From an uncultured Wenzhouxiangella sp. (GTDB taxonomy: Bacteria; Pseudomonadota; Gammaproteobacteria; Xanthomonadales; Wenzhouxiangellaceae), in assembly GCA_913057195.1 (NCBI GenBank), contig CAJXNL010000005.1, forward strand, positions 37,714 through 101,713: a stretch of DNA of 64,000 nt. The letters are read 5' to 3'. This document shows positions 45,865 to 54,027 of this stretch, one piece after another. How positions within the stretch are numbered: the first letter of the stretch is position 1; each line of letters opens with the position of its first letter. The position numbers and the translations under genes were made by a program. Below the pieces are notes generated by a model. The model had not been told where the DNA came from, searched no databases, and saw only the letters and a list, made by a program, of their open reading frames with translations.

Positions 45865-48494
45865 GGGTGTGGGCGGGCGCGCGCAGGCCGACGCGGGCCT
45901 GGCTTGGGTGGTGGCTTGGCGGTGTGCTCTTGAGCGTGCCCGGCCACATTGGCGCCGCCAATGAGGCGTTAGAACCGGCGACGACGGTCGCGCCCGGGGC
46001 GTGGGTTCGGATGGGCGTCACGGTCGAGGCGCCGGTGGATGCGGCCGCCTCGGTGACCGTTCCGCCCGGCTGGTCGGTGGTGGTGCCGCCTAAGCTGGGC
46101 GCATCCGAGGCATCAGGTTCAGTGAGGGCCACGGCGGTGATCGATGTGCCCGACGCCGCGCGCGCGGGCCACCATGCCGTGCACTGGCAAGTGGGCGATG
46201 AAAACCGCGTGGTCACGGTGGCGGTGGCCGCCCGCCATGCGCTGACCTGGCAGACAAGCCAGACAGGGGCGGCGGCACCCACGCCCCGCGAGTGGTGGAT
46301 TGGGGCCCCTTGGTCGCAGGCCCTGTGGCTACAACTGCGCGGCAACATGCCCCTTGAGGTGTCGGTCCACGTCGCCGCGCCGTCAGGGTTCGAGGTTCAA
46401 TGGTCGCCATCGACGGTCCAATTGGCCCCGGGCGATGTAAAGCCGGTCGAGGTGACGCTCACGCCGGGACGTGAGACGCGGCTGTGGCCAGGTCAGCGAA
46501 TCGGGTTGACCCTCACCGCGGTGGATGCGGCCGGTGCAACCCTCGCCACCGAGCGCATCAGCCTGCGGGCCGTAGGCCAGCCCGCGCCTCGTACCGACAC
46601 CGATTGGCGTGTCGATGTCCATCAGCGCCTGACGCTGGTCAATCGCCCGACTTGGCAGCTGGACGGGGTCGACACCGGCGTGACGGGGTCGGGCCACTTG
46701 GACGCCGAGAAACGTCAGAAACTGTCGTTTGCGGTGCACACCGAACCTCGTCGAGGACGTTGGCTGGCTTTTGATGGGCCATCGCTGCACTGGCGAGTGG
46801 GCGCGCAGGTGGTCCATGGCCCGCCGTTGGGGATGGCGCCCCAGCTGGGCCGGGGGGCCACGCTTCGGTGGTCGGTCGATCATGACCGCTGGGCGCCGCT
46901 CGATGGTTGGCGTGCCGTCACGGCATCAACCGCACGAGGCCGCTATCAAGGGGCATCGGTGGATTGGTCGATGGGGTCTGGCTCGGGGTCTTTGGGCCTG
47001 TGGTCTCGCCGAGCGCGGGGCGCGGTTGACCCGACACGATCAAACGACCGCTGGTGGCGGGGGATGCATCGGTTTGAGTGGGACAGCGGCGGTGAACTGT
47101 CGGTGGCTGCTGGCCGCCACGCCGGCCGCTGGGCGGGTGTGGTGGATGGCCGCTGGGCGTTTGCCCACACTCGGGTGCGCATCAGGGGCGAGTGGCGACC
47201 CCCAGGATACCCCAGCGGTGAGCCCACAGGCGCGCGGTGGGGGTGGAGCGTCGTCCATCAGCGCCCAGGTGGCCCGCGCTGGTCTGGGCGTGTGCAGTGG
47301 GCGCAGAGCCCGGCAGGGGGGACCACGCACCGAAGCGCGCAAGCCGCCATCAGGGTGCCCATCAGCCCGCGTCTGGCCGGGCAGGTTGGGGGGATGGCAT
47401 CCACCCTCGGCGGGGCAATGGCCCAGCAGCGGGCGTGGCTGGGCTGGCGCGCGCGTGTGGGGCGCTGGCGCTGGCATGCGCGGGTGCCCACCCGTGGTCG
47501 ACTCCAGACCCAAGTGGTCTGGCAGGGCCCGGCAGGCCGCCGCGCCCATGTGCGCTACCGTCGACGGCGGGGTTGGGATTGGGGGGTGGCTGTGCGTTGG
47601 GGGCAGCGGTGGCGGCTGTCGGCCGGCCAACGCGCAGCGCGTGGGGTCCGTCGGTGGGTTGCCGATGTCGGTGGGCCCGTCTTGGCCCGTCAATCGGGCG
47701 TCGGGCGGCTTTATGCGCACACCACGTTGAGCTGGCACCACCCTCAAGGGCACCACTGGCAGGTCTCGGTGGAGCGCGGTCCTCAATCGGTTGAGCCGAC
47801 TGCCGATGCCATGCGATGGCGCGTGGCCTATCGGTGGCGGCACCGGTGGCAACAACCGGCGTGGGTCAGCGCGCCGAAGGCAAGCCTGGCCGGCCGGGTG
47901 CTGATCCACTCCGATGGCGGGCCTCGGGGACTGGCCGGTGCGCTGGTGCAGCTGGGTGATCACACCGCTCGAACTGATGCTGAGGGTCGTTACCGCTTTG
48001 ATCGCCTTAAACCGGGACAGCATCGAGTGCGTTTGTCGCCGGCCAGTGTCGATGGCGCGTGGTTGGCGGCGGCCGGTTGGCAACGCAAGGTGACCGTGCG
48101 CGTCGATGAAACGCGTCGGCTGGATTGGAAGCTGGTTCAAGCCGGACGCCTTCAAGGCCATATTGCGTGGCCAGAGCAAAGTTCTCATGCGCCGCCGTTC
48201 GCTGACCCTGCAATGAGGGTGTCGTTGGCATGCCTGGATTGTCCGCCGGGCACGCCCGCCAGAGTGATCCCCATTCAGCCAGACGGGGGTTTCGACAGCC
48301 CACCGCTGCACCCTGGGCGCTGGCGCGGGCAAGTGGTGGGCGCGCTGCCGGCGCATCATCACTGGCCTGAACCCGCCCAAATCAAAATTCGTTCGGGGCT
48401 ATCTGACGAGGTGGTGTGGTCAGTGGCGTATCGACCGCCGTCGATTCGGTGGGCGCCGCCGGTCTCGGTAGAGACGCCACGCCAGGGCCCTTGA
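45861..48494 (+). CDS. Large envelope protein, usher-like barrel, with terminal Ig-like domains
   Basis: I do not recognise this 877-residue protein as any named family. Layout: signal peptide to about 33; Ig-like domains of the NEW3 kind at about 34-235; a Trp-, Arg-, Gly- and His-rich middle (about 245-680) made of short alternating strands, as in outer-membrane barrels; a carboxypeptidase-regulatory-like domain (SLAGRVLIHSDGG... with TDAEGRYRFDRLKPGQHRV) at about 687-765; and a further beta domain at the end. It could be an usher-like secretion pore. The G+C and Arg content here are far above the neighbours. The start is TTG overlapping the previous stop (TTGA); GTG at 45867 is the alternative. 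Confidence 0.55.
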   Translation: MRVWAGARRPTRAWLGWWLGGVLLSVPGHIGAANEALEPATTVAPGAWVRMGVTVEAPVDAAASVTVPPGWSVVVPPKLGASEASGSVRATAVIDVPDAARAGHHAVHWQVGDENRVVTVAVAARHALTWQTSQTGAAAPTPREWWIGAPWSQALWLQLRGNMPLEVSVHVAAPSGFEVQWSPSTVQLAPGDVKPVEVTLTPGRETRLWPGQRIGLTLTAVDAAGATLATERISLRAVGQPAPRTDTDWRVDVHQRLTLVNRPTWQLDGVDTGVTGSGHLDAEKRQKLSFAVHTEPRRGRWLAFDGPSLHWRVGAQVVHGPPLGMAPQLGRGATLRWSVDHDRWAPLDGWRAVTASTARGRYQGASVDWSMGSGSGSLGLWSRRARGAVDPTRSNDRWWRGMHRFEWDSGGELSVAAGRHAGRWAGVVDGRWAFAHTRVRIRGEWRPPGYPSGEPTGARWGWSVVHQRPGGPRWSGRVQWAQSPAGGTTHRSAQAAIRVPISPRLAGQVGGMASTLGGAMAQQRAWLGWRARVGRWRWHARVPTRGRLQTQVVWQGPAGRRAHVRYRRRRGWDWGVAVRWGQRWRLSAGQRAARGVRRWVADVGGPVLARQSGVGRLYAHTTLSWHHPQGHHWQVSVERGPQSVEPTADAMRWRVAYRWRHRWQQPAWVSAPKASLAGRVLIHSDGGPRGLAGALVQLGDHTARTDAEGRYRFDRLKPGQHRVRLSPASVDGAWLAAAGWQRKVTVRVDETRRLDWKLVQAGRLQGHIAWPEQSSHAPPFADPAMRVSLACLDCPPGTPARVIPIQPDGGFDSPPLHPGRWRGQVVGALPAHHHWPEPAQIKIRSGLSDEVVWSVAYRPPSIRWAPPVSVETPRQGP

Positions 48495-48507
48495 GGGGGT
48501 GGGTTGG

Positions 48508-49164
48508 CTAGCGGTCTTGGCGAGGGTTCGGGGTGTCTTTGAACGCAAACGGGTGCTTGTCGTGGTAGCGGACCAAATCGGGGAGGTGATCCAGTCCCAG
48601 GCGATTCAAAATGTTGGTCTTGTGCGATGAGACCGTTTTTTCGCTGATGTGGAGCTGCTCGGCGATGGCTTGGTGGTTGAGGCCCGAAACCAGGAGGCGG
48701 GCAATGCTCTTTTCGCGGTTGGACAGTTTGGCGCGGGTGGGTTCGGCATCGCTCATAAGGGCTTTAATAAAGGGTTGAGGCACATACGTGTCGCCTTGGA
48801 TGACATGATCGATGGCGTGGCGCCACTCCTCCAGGCCCTGATCCAGAGTCAGGTAGGCGCTGGCATGATCCCGCAGCAGCTGTTTCATGAGCAGCGTGTC
48901 GTGGCGGGTGACCAGGGCCACCGTCGGCACCGTCCCCACTTGAGCGCGGTGCGCTTTGAGCAGAGGTTGGGCCAAACCCGCCTCGGAGTGAATCACCAAG
49001 GCTTGGACATCCACCCCCGAAAGCTCAGGCCACGCCATGTCTTCGGCCCACAGCGTGCTGTCGGCAATGGTGTGCCGGTCTTGATGTCGACAAAAGAAGG
49101 CCAGGCTCTCAAGAATCCAGCGGGAGGTGGCCAGCAAGCTGATCCGCACGGTTTGTTCTGTCAT
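48508..49164 (-). CDS. LuxR-family regulator with degenerate receiver domain (CsgD-like)
   Basis: A 218-residue protein with a receiver-like N-terminal domain (1-125) that lacks the acidic pair at the N-terminus and has His59/Ser60 where the phosphorylated Asp should be; the conserved Lys is also absent. The C-terminal LuxR helix-turn-helix (LSNREKSIARLL... EKTVSSHKTNILNRL) is intact. Such regulators (CsgD, VpsT) respond to protein level, partner or ligand instead of phosphate, and commonly control matrix or surface structures. It points at the preceding operon with 13 bases between the stops, so co-regulation is plausible. 280 bases with no gene separate it from grx. Confidence 0.8.
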   Translation of the reverse strand: MTEQTVRISLLATSRWILESLAFFCRHQDRHTIADSTLWAEDMAWPELSGVDVQALVIHSEAGLAQPLLKAHRAQVGTVPTVALVTRHDTLLMKQLLRDHASAYLTLDQGLEEWRHAIDHVIQGDTYVPQPFIKALMSDAEPTRAKLSNREKSIARLLVSGLNHQAIAEQLHISEKTVSSHKTNILNRLGLDHLPDLVRYHDKHPFAFKDTPNPRQDR

Positions 49165-49341
49165 ACGGAGCGGAAACCCCTATACATTGATCCTTAAACA
49201 TTAGCAGGCAGTTCCTGGCATGCCTACAACAAAACAATGAAAAATACTCAAGATAACTCGGAATCCATATCCAGATCTTTCTTAGTTGCGGGGTGAGTCT
49301 CCGCCAAAGCGGGGCGCTGAATCCGCCCAGCGGGGGCGGGG

Positions 49342-49378
49342 ATCATGACATGACGACGGCAATCCCGGTATCATGACA
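49342..49378 (+). promoter_or_regulatory. Repeated ATCATGACA motif
   Basis: ATCATGACA occurs at 49342-49350 and 49370-49378, 28 bases apart start to start, in the intergenic region between the LuxR-type regulator and the glutaredoxin fusion. The spacing is close to three helical turns. I saw no obvious sigma70 promoter nearby. The rest of 49165-49444 holds a GC-rich inverted repeat near 49323-49342 and nothing coding that I can support. Confidence 0.3.
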
Positions 49379-49444
49379 GGCTCGATGGCCACACGCCATC
49401 ACCGTCCACAGTTCAACCCTTAAAGCTGATGATCAGGTGCATCG

Positions 49445-50374
49445 ATGACCCAGACTTCCCTTGAGCCCGATGTTCAAGCCACCATTGAGCAACAAATTGC
49501 CTCCGCTGAGGTGGTGCTTTATATGAAAGGCTCACCCAAAATGCCCCAGTGTGGGTTCTCAGCCAAAACCGCTGGCCTACTGGACAGCTTGTTGGCCGGG
49601 GATTACCAGGCCTACAACGTCCTAGAGGACGAGCGCATCCGTGAGGGGATCAAGGTGTTCAGCGATTGGCCAACCATCCCGCAGCTGTATATTAAGGGTG
49701 AGTTTGTGGGGGGCTGCGACATCATCACTGAGATGTACAACGCCGGTGAGCTCCACGAAATGCTCGGCCTTGAAGTGCCCGACCGCACCCCACCCGACAT
49801 CACCATCACCGAGGCCGCTGCCGAGCAGATCAACGCATTTTTGGCGCAGTACCCCGGGCAGTTTCTGCACTTTTCGATCACCCCCGATTGGGATGCGCGA
49901 TTTGAAGTGGGGCCGCGTGGCGGCCATGAGATCGCCAGCGAGGCGGCGGGCTTGACCGTGTTGATGGATCTTGCCACGGCACAGCGCGCTCAAGGGGCCA
50001 CCATCGATTGGATCGAGTCGATGCAGGGCTCAGGGCTGAAGCTTGATCTGCCTGGGGCTCCGCCGCCGGTGCAAAAGATCACCGCCGAGGCGCTCCAAGC
50101 GCGCCTGAATCAGGGCGAAGACATTTGGGTGGTCGATACCCGCCCCGAGCCCGATCGCGAGGCCACCCCGGTGGATTTTGCCAAGCCTTTGGATGCCGAC
50201 ATGATGCAAAAGCTTAAAGACGCCGATCCCCATCAACCGGTGGTGTTCATGTGTCACGTTGGCATCACCAGCCTGAAAATCGCCGAGCATTACCGCAAGC
50301 AGGGGATGACCCAGCTGTTTAACCTCGAAGGGGGCGTGGAGGCTGTTCTTGGCGGGTCATCCGCCTTAGGCTGA
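49445..50374 (+). CDS. Monothiol glutaredoxin/A-type carrier-like/rhodanese fusion
   Basis: A 309-residue three-domain protein. The Grx domain (1-110) has the CGFS site at 36-39 and is a Grx4-like iron-sulfur carrier. The middle (about 115-205) looks like an A-type scaffold (HesB/IscA) including its GSGLKLDLPGAP end, where IscA would continue to a CGCG motif; the three cluster cysteines are absent. The rhodanese domain (about 210-309) has its candidate active-site Cys270 in FMCHVGITS. The middle domain is probably structural or binds a partner. Similar Grx-rhodanese fusions are known to me in Xanthomonadales. Confidence 0.8.
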   Translation: MTQTSLEPDVQATIEQQIASAEVVLYMKGSPKMPQCGFSAKTAGLLDSLLAGDYQAYNVLEDERIREGIKVFSDWPTIPQLYIKGEFVGGCDIITEMYNAGELHEMLGLEVPDRTPPDITITEAAAEQINAFLAQYPGQFLHFSITPDWDARFEVGPRGGHEIASEAAGLTVLMDLATAQRAQGATIDWIESMQGSGLKLDLPGAPPPVQKITAEALQARLNQGEDIWVVDTRPEPDREATPVDFAKPLDADMMQKLKDADPHQPVVFMCHVGITSLKIAEHYRKQGMTQLFNLEGGVEAVLGGSSALG

Positions 50375-50381
50375 TGCCGCG

Positions 50382-51146
50382 CTACCGAAACTCAGCCACC
50401 GCTGGCGCGTGATCTGAGGGCCGCTCCAGGCGGCGGGGTTCTTTATCGATGTAGCTGGTGGTGCAGCGGTCTTTGAGCGCCTGAGAGCACAACACCAAAT
50501 CAATCCTCAGCCCTAAGTTGCGGCGAAAGCCGGCCTGGCGGTAATCCCACCACGAAAACGTCTGATCGGGTTGATCAAACAGTCGAAAGCTGTCATGGAG
50601 GCCCAATGCGCACAGGCGACTGAGTGCCTCACGCTCGGGCGTGGAACACAAGATTTTTTCGTGCCAGGCTTCGGGGTCATGGACGTCTCGATCGTCAGGT
50701 GCGATATTGAAGTCTCCCATCACAATCAACTGTTCGTGGCGCTTGGCTTCATCGGCGACCCATGCCTCGACGGCCTCCAGCCACTGAAGTTTGTAGGCGT
50801 ATTTCTCGCTGCCCACAGTTTGGCCGTTGACCACGTAGAGATTGATCACCCGAACATCCCCACAGGTTGCGGCAATGACGCGTTTTTGATCGTCGGGAAA
50901 GTTGGGAATGTGGGTGATGATGTCTTTTGGGGGCTGTTTGCTGATCAATGCCACGCCGTTGTAGGTGGGCTGGCCAGAAAATGCAACGTGGTAGCCGTGC
51001 GCTTGAATGGCCTCAACCGGGAATTTGTCGTCGACCGTTTTGGTCTCTTGCAAGCCCAGCACATCGGGGGCGTGATGCGTGAGCCAGTCGCTGACATGCT
51101 CAAGGCGAACTTTCAGTGAATTGACGTTCCAGCTGGCAATTTTCAT
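50382..51146 (-). CDS. xthA: Exodeoxyribonuclease III
   Basis: AP endonuclease and 3'-5' exonuclease for base-excision repair. The 254-residue protein has the N-terminal KIASWNVNSLK, LQETK (metal-binding Glu), the catalytic VMGDFNIAPDD motif and the SDHAP end. ATG at 51146 (MKIASW) is preferred to a start four codons earlier because AAGGG lies at a correct distance. It is the last gene of a three-gene operon, separated by four bases from the SET gene. Confidence 0.95.
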   Translation of the reverse strand: MKIASWNVNSLKVRLEHVSDWLTHHAPDVLGLQETKTVDDKFPVEAIQAHGYHVAFSGQPTYNGVALISKQPPKDIITHIPNFPDDQKRVIAATCGDVRVINLYVVNGQTVGSEKYAYKLQWLEAVEAWVADEAKRHEQLIVMGDFNIAPDDRDVHDPEAWHEKILCSTPEREALSRLCALGLHDSFRLFDQPDQTFSWWDYRQAGFRRNLGLRIDLVLCSQALKDRCTTSYIDKEPRRLERPSDHAPAVAEFR

Positions 51147-51150
51147 GGGG

Positions 51151-51771
51151 TCAGTCATCCCTTGTGGACTCGTTGGGTGGGCACGCCGGCAAGGCGTCTT
51201 CGATGGTCAGGCCATGGCCATCGATCGGCGAAGGCTGCGCGCCACGGCGGTGGCCATTCAGTGGAGCGCTTAAATCGCCCAGGGGCCCATCCTGGCGATC
51301 GTCACGGTCACTGTCGATCTCATCAATGTTCTCATGATCGTTCTCATAATCGTTCTCATGGTCGTTCTCATGGTCGTTCTCATCAATGTTTTCATCATCG
51401 TCATCCCAGCCATAATCAAACGTAATTTCAGTGCCCGCTGGAATGAATTCGGTGGCGTAAAGGTCCAGGCCTGACCACTCGGCATTGGGTTGATCGGCGT
51501 GGTTAAGAAACCGCATTTCATTGGTGCCATCCACACCGTACCACTGCTGACTGTCATCATCGAACAGCCACAGCACGTGCATGCCATCGTGCTGCGTGAT
51601 GGGGCCGGCGTAGTGGCCGATGTAGGAAAAGGCTGGGATGTCGACGCGGGCAAAAACCCCTTGCCCATGAATCGGCGAGTCTTGAATCATGACTTTTGGG
51701 TTTTGGTCAAACCGGTTGGGGTGTGGATCGGTCTCGGTCCACAGCTCGGCGTTGATTGAGGGCGCATCCAT
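51151..51771 (-). CDS. SET-domain protein with acidic repeat tail
   Basis: A short lysine-methyltransferase-like SET domain (about 26-122) of a 206-residue protein. Recognised elements: the DSPIHGQGVFA opening, the cofactor-binding MRFLNHADQPNAEW (NHxxxPN, 86-99) and TFDYGW (117-122). The tail is formed of END[H/Y] tetrapeptide repeats (about 128-150) encoded by 12-bp DNA repeats, then a charged, unstructured segment. Bacterial SET proteins may act on host or own proteins; substrate unknown. The gene sits between an unknown gene and xthA in one operon, nine bases after the former. Confidence 0.75.
   Translation of the reverse strand: MDAPSINAELWTETDPHPNRFDQNPKVMIQDSPIHGQGVFARVDIPAFSYIGHYAGPITQHDGMHVLWLFDDDSQQWYGVDGTNEMRFLNHADQPNAEWSGLDLYATEFIPAGTEITFDYGWDDDDENIDENDHENDHENDYENDHENIDEIDSDRDDRQDGPLGDLSAPLNGHRRGAQPSPIDGHGLTIEDALPACPPNESTRDD
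51321..51392. repeat. Six 12-bp tandem repeats in the SET gene
   Basis: Six 12-base units (consensus CATGGTCGTTCT on the given strand) run head to tail. They encode the END[H/Y] repeats and stay in frame because 12 is a multiple of three, so copy number can vary without a frameshift. The units differ at two to four bases from one another, so expansion is not very recent. Confidence 0.8.
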
Positions 51772-51779
51772 GAGCGGGT

Positions 51780-52973
51780 CTATTGTTTGAACACAAGCGA
51801 TTGGAGGGTCACGGTTTGAGGATTGTAACAAAGCCCATCGCTTCGCTCGATGGATTGAATTTGGCGCTGATCAAAATCGGTTTGCATCGGCCCGATGGCT
51901 TCGGGACTCGTTGGGTAGAGATGATGCGCCCGGCCTTCTTCAACCAGGGTCCAGGCAAGCAGCCCAAGGGTGGGATCGACATGCTCGGTCAGGTGAGGGC
52001 CATGATGGGGCGGCGGGGTGGCCTGATGACCCGACGTGTGGGCCGGCTCAATCACCGATTGATGGCGCTCGTCCAGCACCGCTGAGTCGGGGAGATTCAA
52101 TGTCCAGGCAATGGCATGGTTTTGAATAAGCGCAAGCAATGTGCGGTAACCCCTGACCCAAAGCCCATACCCCGAGTCGGGGGCTTGATGAAGCGAACGA
52201 TGCTCAGCGGCCGTCGGCGCTTGGCCGTGGCGAGCGGCTGAGTCGGTGTGGGTTCGAGCCCAATGATCAAAAGTCATAAAATCAATGGCCAAGTGGGCCT
52301 GGTCGTCTCGCCACTGGCAGGTGACGTGACCGGGCAGTTCAAACGAGTGGGGCTCATCACCGGCCAGCAGCACTGTCTCAATGACCTCCCAAAACCCACT
52401 TAAGCCGGCAGCATCCAACTGCACGCGCTGCAGCGCCATCAGATCATTGACCGTGAGCAGCTGGCCATGAACCGAGTCCAGCCGTGCAGACTCGGCCAAC
52501 GCAGCGCGCGCTGGCGGGTTGATGGAGCCTGACTCAAACAATGCCGTCTCAAGTGATTGTTCGATGGTGGGGCCGTCATCCATATCGGTGATGATGACCA
52601 TCGGAACGGCAATCATCTGGCCCATTAAGGTGTGACGCGAAGGTTGCAATCGATCATCGGGCATTTGATTGGCGTGCGCTCCGATCGCCATCACGCTCGA
52701 GTGAAGCCCTTGGTCCCGAATGACAGGCTTGGCCAGTTGCTCCAGCGCTTGGTAGATCGGAAAGTGGGGTTGCAACAACTGATCGGGCTCAACAATCACG
52801 CCGCCGACCACCAACACCGTTTCGCTCGTCTCGGGCAGCTGCTTGGCCAGGTCTGAAGCCAGCGCTTCGGCCATGGCCTGTGCGTGACTTCGGTCAAGGG
52901 TGCGGCGGACATCGTCGGTGGGGACGATTTCAAAGCCGGCGAGAATGCGGATATGATAAACAGGTTGATGCAT
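51780..52973 (-). CDS. Conserved-looking protein of unknown function
   Basis: A 397-residue protein that I do not recognise. It is predicted cytosolic, without membrane segments or signal peptide. Features are an N-terminal beta-alpha region (LVVGGVIVEPDQ near 55-66), a His- and Pro-rich linker (about 320-335), and many His residues overall. No enzyme motif is clear. It is the first gene in the operon with the SET and xthA genes (nine bases to the SET gene) and divergent, by 20 bases, from elaA. A distant link to DNA or protein modification would be a guess. Confidence 0.65.
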   Translation of the reverse strand: MHQPVYHIRILAGFEIVPTDDVRRTLDRSHAQAMAEALASDLAKQLPETSETVLVVGGVIVEPDQLLQPHFPIYQALEQLAKPVIRDQGLHSSVMAIGAHANQMPDDRLQPSRHTLMGQMIAVPMVIITDMDDGPTIEQSLETALFESGSINPPARAALAESARLDSVHGQLLTVNDLMALQRVQLDAAGLSGFWEVIETVLLAGDEPHSFELPGHVTCQWRDDQAHLAIDFMTFDHWARTHTDSAARHGQAPTAAEHRSLHQAPDSGYGLWVRGYRTLLALIQNHAIAWTLNLPDSAVLDERHQSVIEPAHTSGHQATPPPHHGPHLTEHVDPTLGLLAWTLVEEGRAHHLYPTSPEAIGPMQTDFDQRQIQSIERSDGLCYNPQTVTLQSLVFKQ

Positions 52974-52993
52974 GACAAATTAAGGAGTCAGCG

Positions 52994-53458
52994 GTGGCGC
53001 CCTCAGTTCAATGGCACGTGTCAGACTTCGACGGATTAACGCTCAACGATCTCTATGATCTCATAGCTGCGCGCATTGAAGTCTTTATCGTTGAACAAAA
53101 TTGCCCCTATCAGGATGTCGACGGAAAAGATCGCCAAGCCCTCCATCTCTGGGCGCGTGATCACACCAATCAAGTGGTTGCGTATGCTCGAATCACCTAC
53201 CCTGGGGTGCGCTTTAGCGAGCCCTCCATCGGACGGGTGATTACCACACAGGCCGGGCGCTCAAAAGGCTTGGGTCGCGAACTGATGACCCGCGCTGTTG
53301 CTGTCATCGAAGCGCGCTACCCCGAGCAGCCCATCCGGATCTCTGCCCAGCAATATTTGGAAAAGTTCTATAAAAGCTTAGGCTTTGTGACGGTTTCTGA
53401 ACCTTACTTAGAGGACAACATTCCTCATTTGGAGATGCTCCGCTCAGCCAAACAGTGA
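52994..53458 (+). CDS. elaA: ElaA-type GNAT acetyltransferase
   Basis: A GNAT-family N-acetyltransferase of 154 residues. The acetyl-CoA loop GRSKGLGRELM (88-98) and the start LYDLIAARIEVFIVEQNCPYQDVDGKD are the ElaA signature. The acceptor is not known. The start is GTG with an AAGGAG binding site eight bases earlier. The 3' end overlaps the convergent DUF1232 gene by 15 bases. Confidence 0.92.
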   Translation: MAPSVQWHVSDFDGLTLNDLYDLIAARIEVFIVEQNCPYQDVDGKDRQALHLWARDHTNQVVAYARITYPGVRFSEPSIGRVITTQAGRSKGLGRELMTRAVAVIEARYPEQPIRISAQQYLEKFYKSLGFVTVSEPYLEDNIPHLEMLRSAKQ

Positions 53459-53983
53459 CCCTCCAGCCCGGCGTCTGCGGCGCATTCTCGCCAATAGCGC
53501 TTGTTCGCGAGCCTCTAAGAAATCGGCTCGGTCAAGCTGGTCAGGGTCGAGGCCACGACGCTTGGCTTCGGCGTTTCGATAGTTGACAAAATCCTGGTAT
53601 GCATCGACCTCGGGTCGAAGCTCTCGGGTGAGCAGCTCAATCATAATGGCATCATCCAAGTAGCCCAGCACCGGCACATCATCGGGAATGATGTCTTTGG
53701 GGTTGTTGAAGTAGCTCAGTGCAGCCAACACTCGGCCTTGGCCGACCTCTTGCATGCCCCATCCGGCATCTTCAAGCATGTCGATGAGGATTTTCAGCTG
53801 GCCGATGCGACCTTGAATGTAATCTGAGCCGTCTGAGGCGCTCATTTTGTTTAACAGCGCCTTGGCGTTGGCAATGATCTCACCGGCCGATTGGCTTTGG
53901 CTGGTCTTGATCGCTTCATCAGCGAGGCGTTGAAAATAAGCCAAGTCTTTGTCGCTGAAATCGAGGGTGATTCTCAGTGGCAT
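53444..53983 (-). CDS. DUF1232 (YkvA-like) protein
   Basis: A 179-residue protein with the DUF1232 core FNNPKDIIPDDVPVLGYLDDA (about 90-110), a pattern of a membrane-associated helical hairpin family without known function. The C-terminus ends in a run of arginines (RRRRRR). ATG at 53983 with AAAGGAC eight bases upstream is chosen over a longer frame. It is downstream of the MAPEG gene on the same strand, which it follows with a 44-base gap. Confidence 0.85.
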   Translation of the reverse strand: MPLRITLDFSDKDLAYFQRLADEAIKTSQSQSAGEIIANAKALLNKMSASDGSDYIQGRIGQLKILIDMLEDAGWGMQEVGQGRVLAALSYFNNPKDIIPDDVPVLGYLDDAIMIELLTRELRPEVDAYQDFVNYRNAEAKRRGLDPDQLDRADFLEAREQALLARMRRRRRAGGSLFG

Positions 53984-54027
53984 TCGTTGTGTCCTTTTGC
54001 TGCGTTGGGTGAATTGACGCGGCGCTT

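Noticed and set aside
46729..48380. Long open frames of 333 and 446 codons overlapping the large envelope gene
   Set aside because: They are antisense or out-of-frame shadows in GC-rich DNA; low complexity in Arg, Pro and Gly with no binding site.
49205..49216. CAGGCAGTTCCT also found at 58295-58306
   Set aside because: A 12-base match between two intergenic regions is expected by chance in this much sequence and no other match surrounds it.
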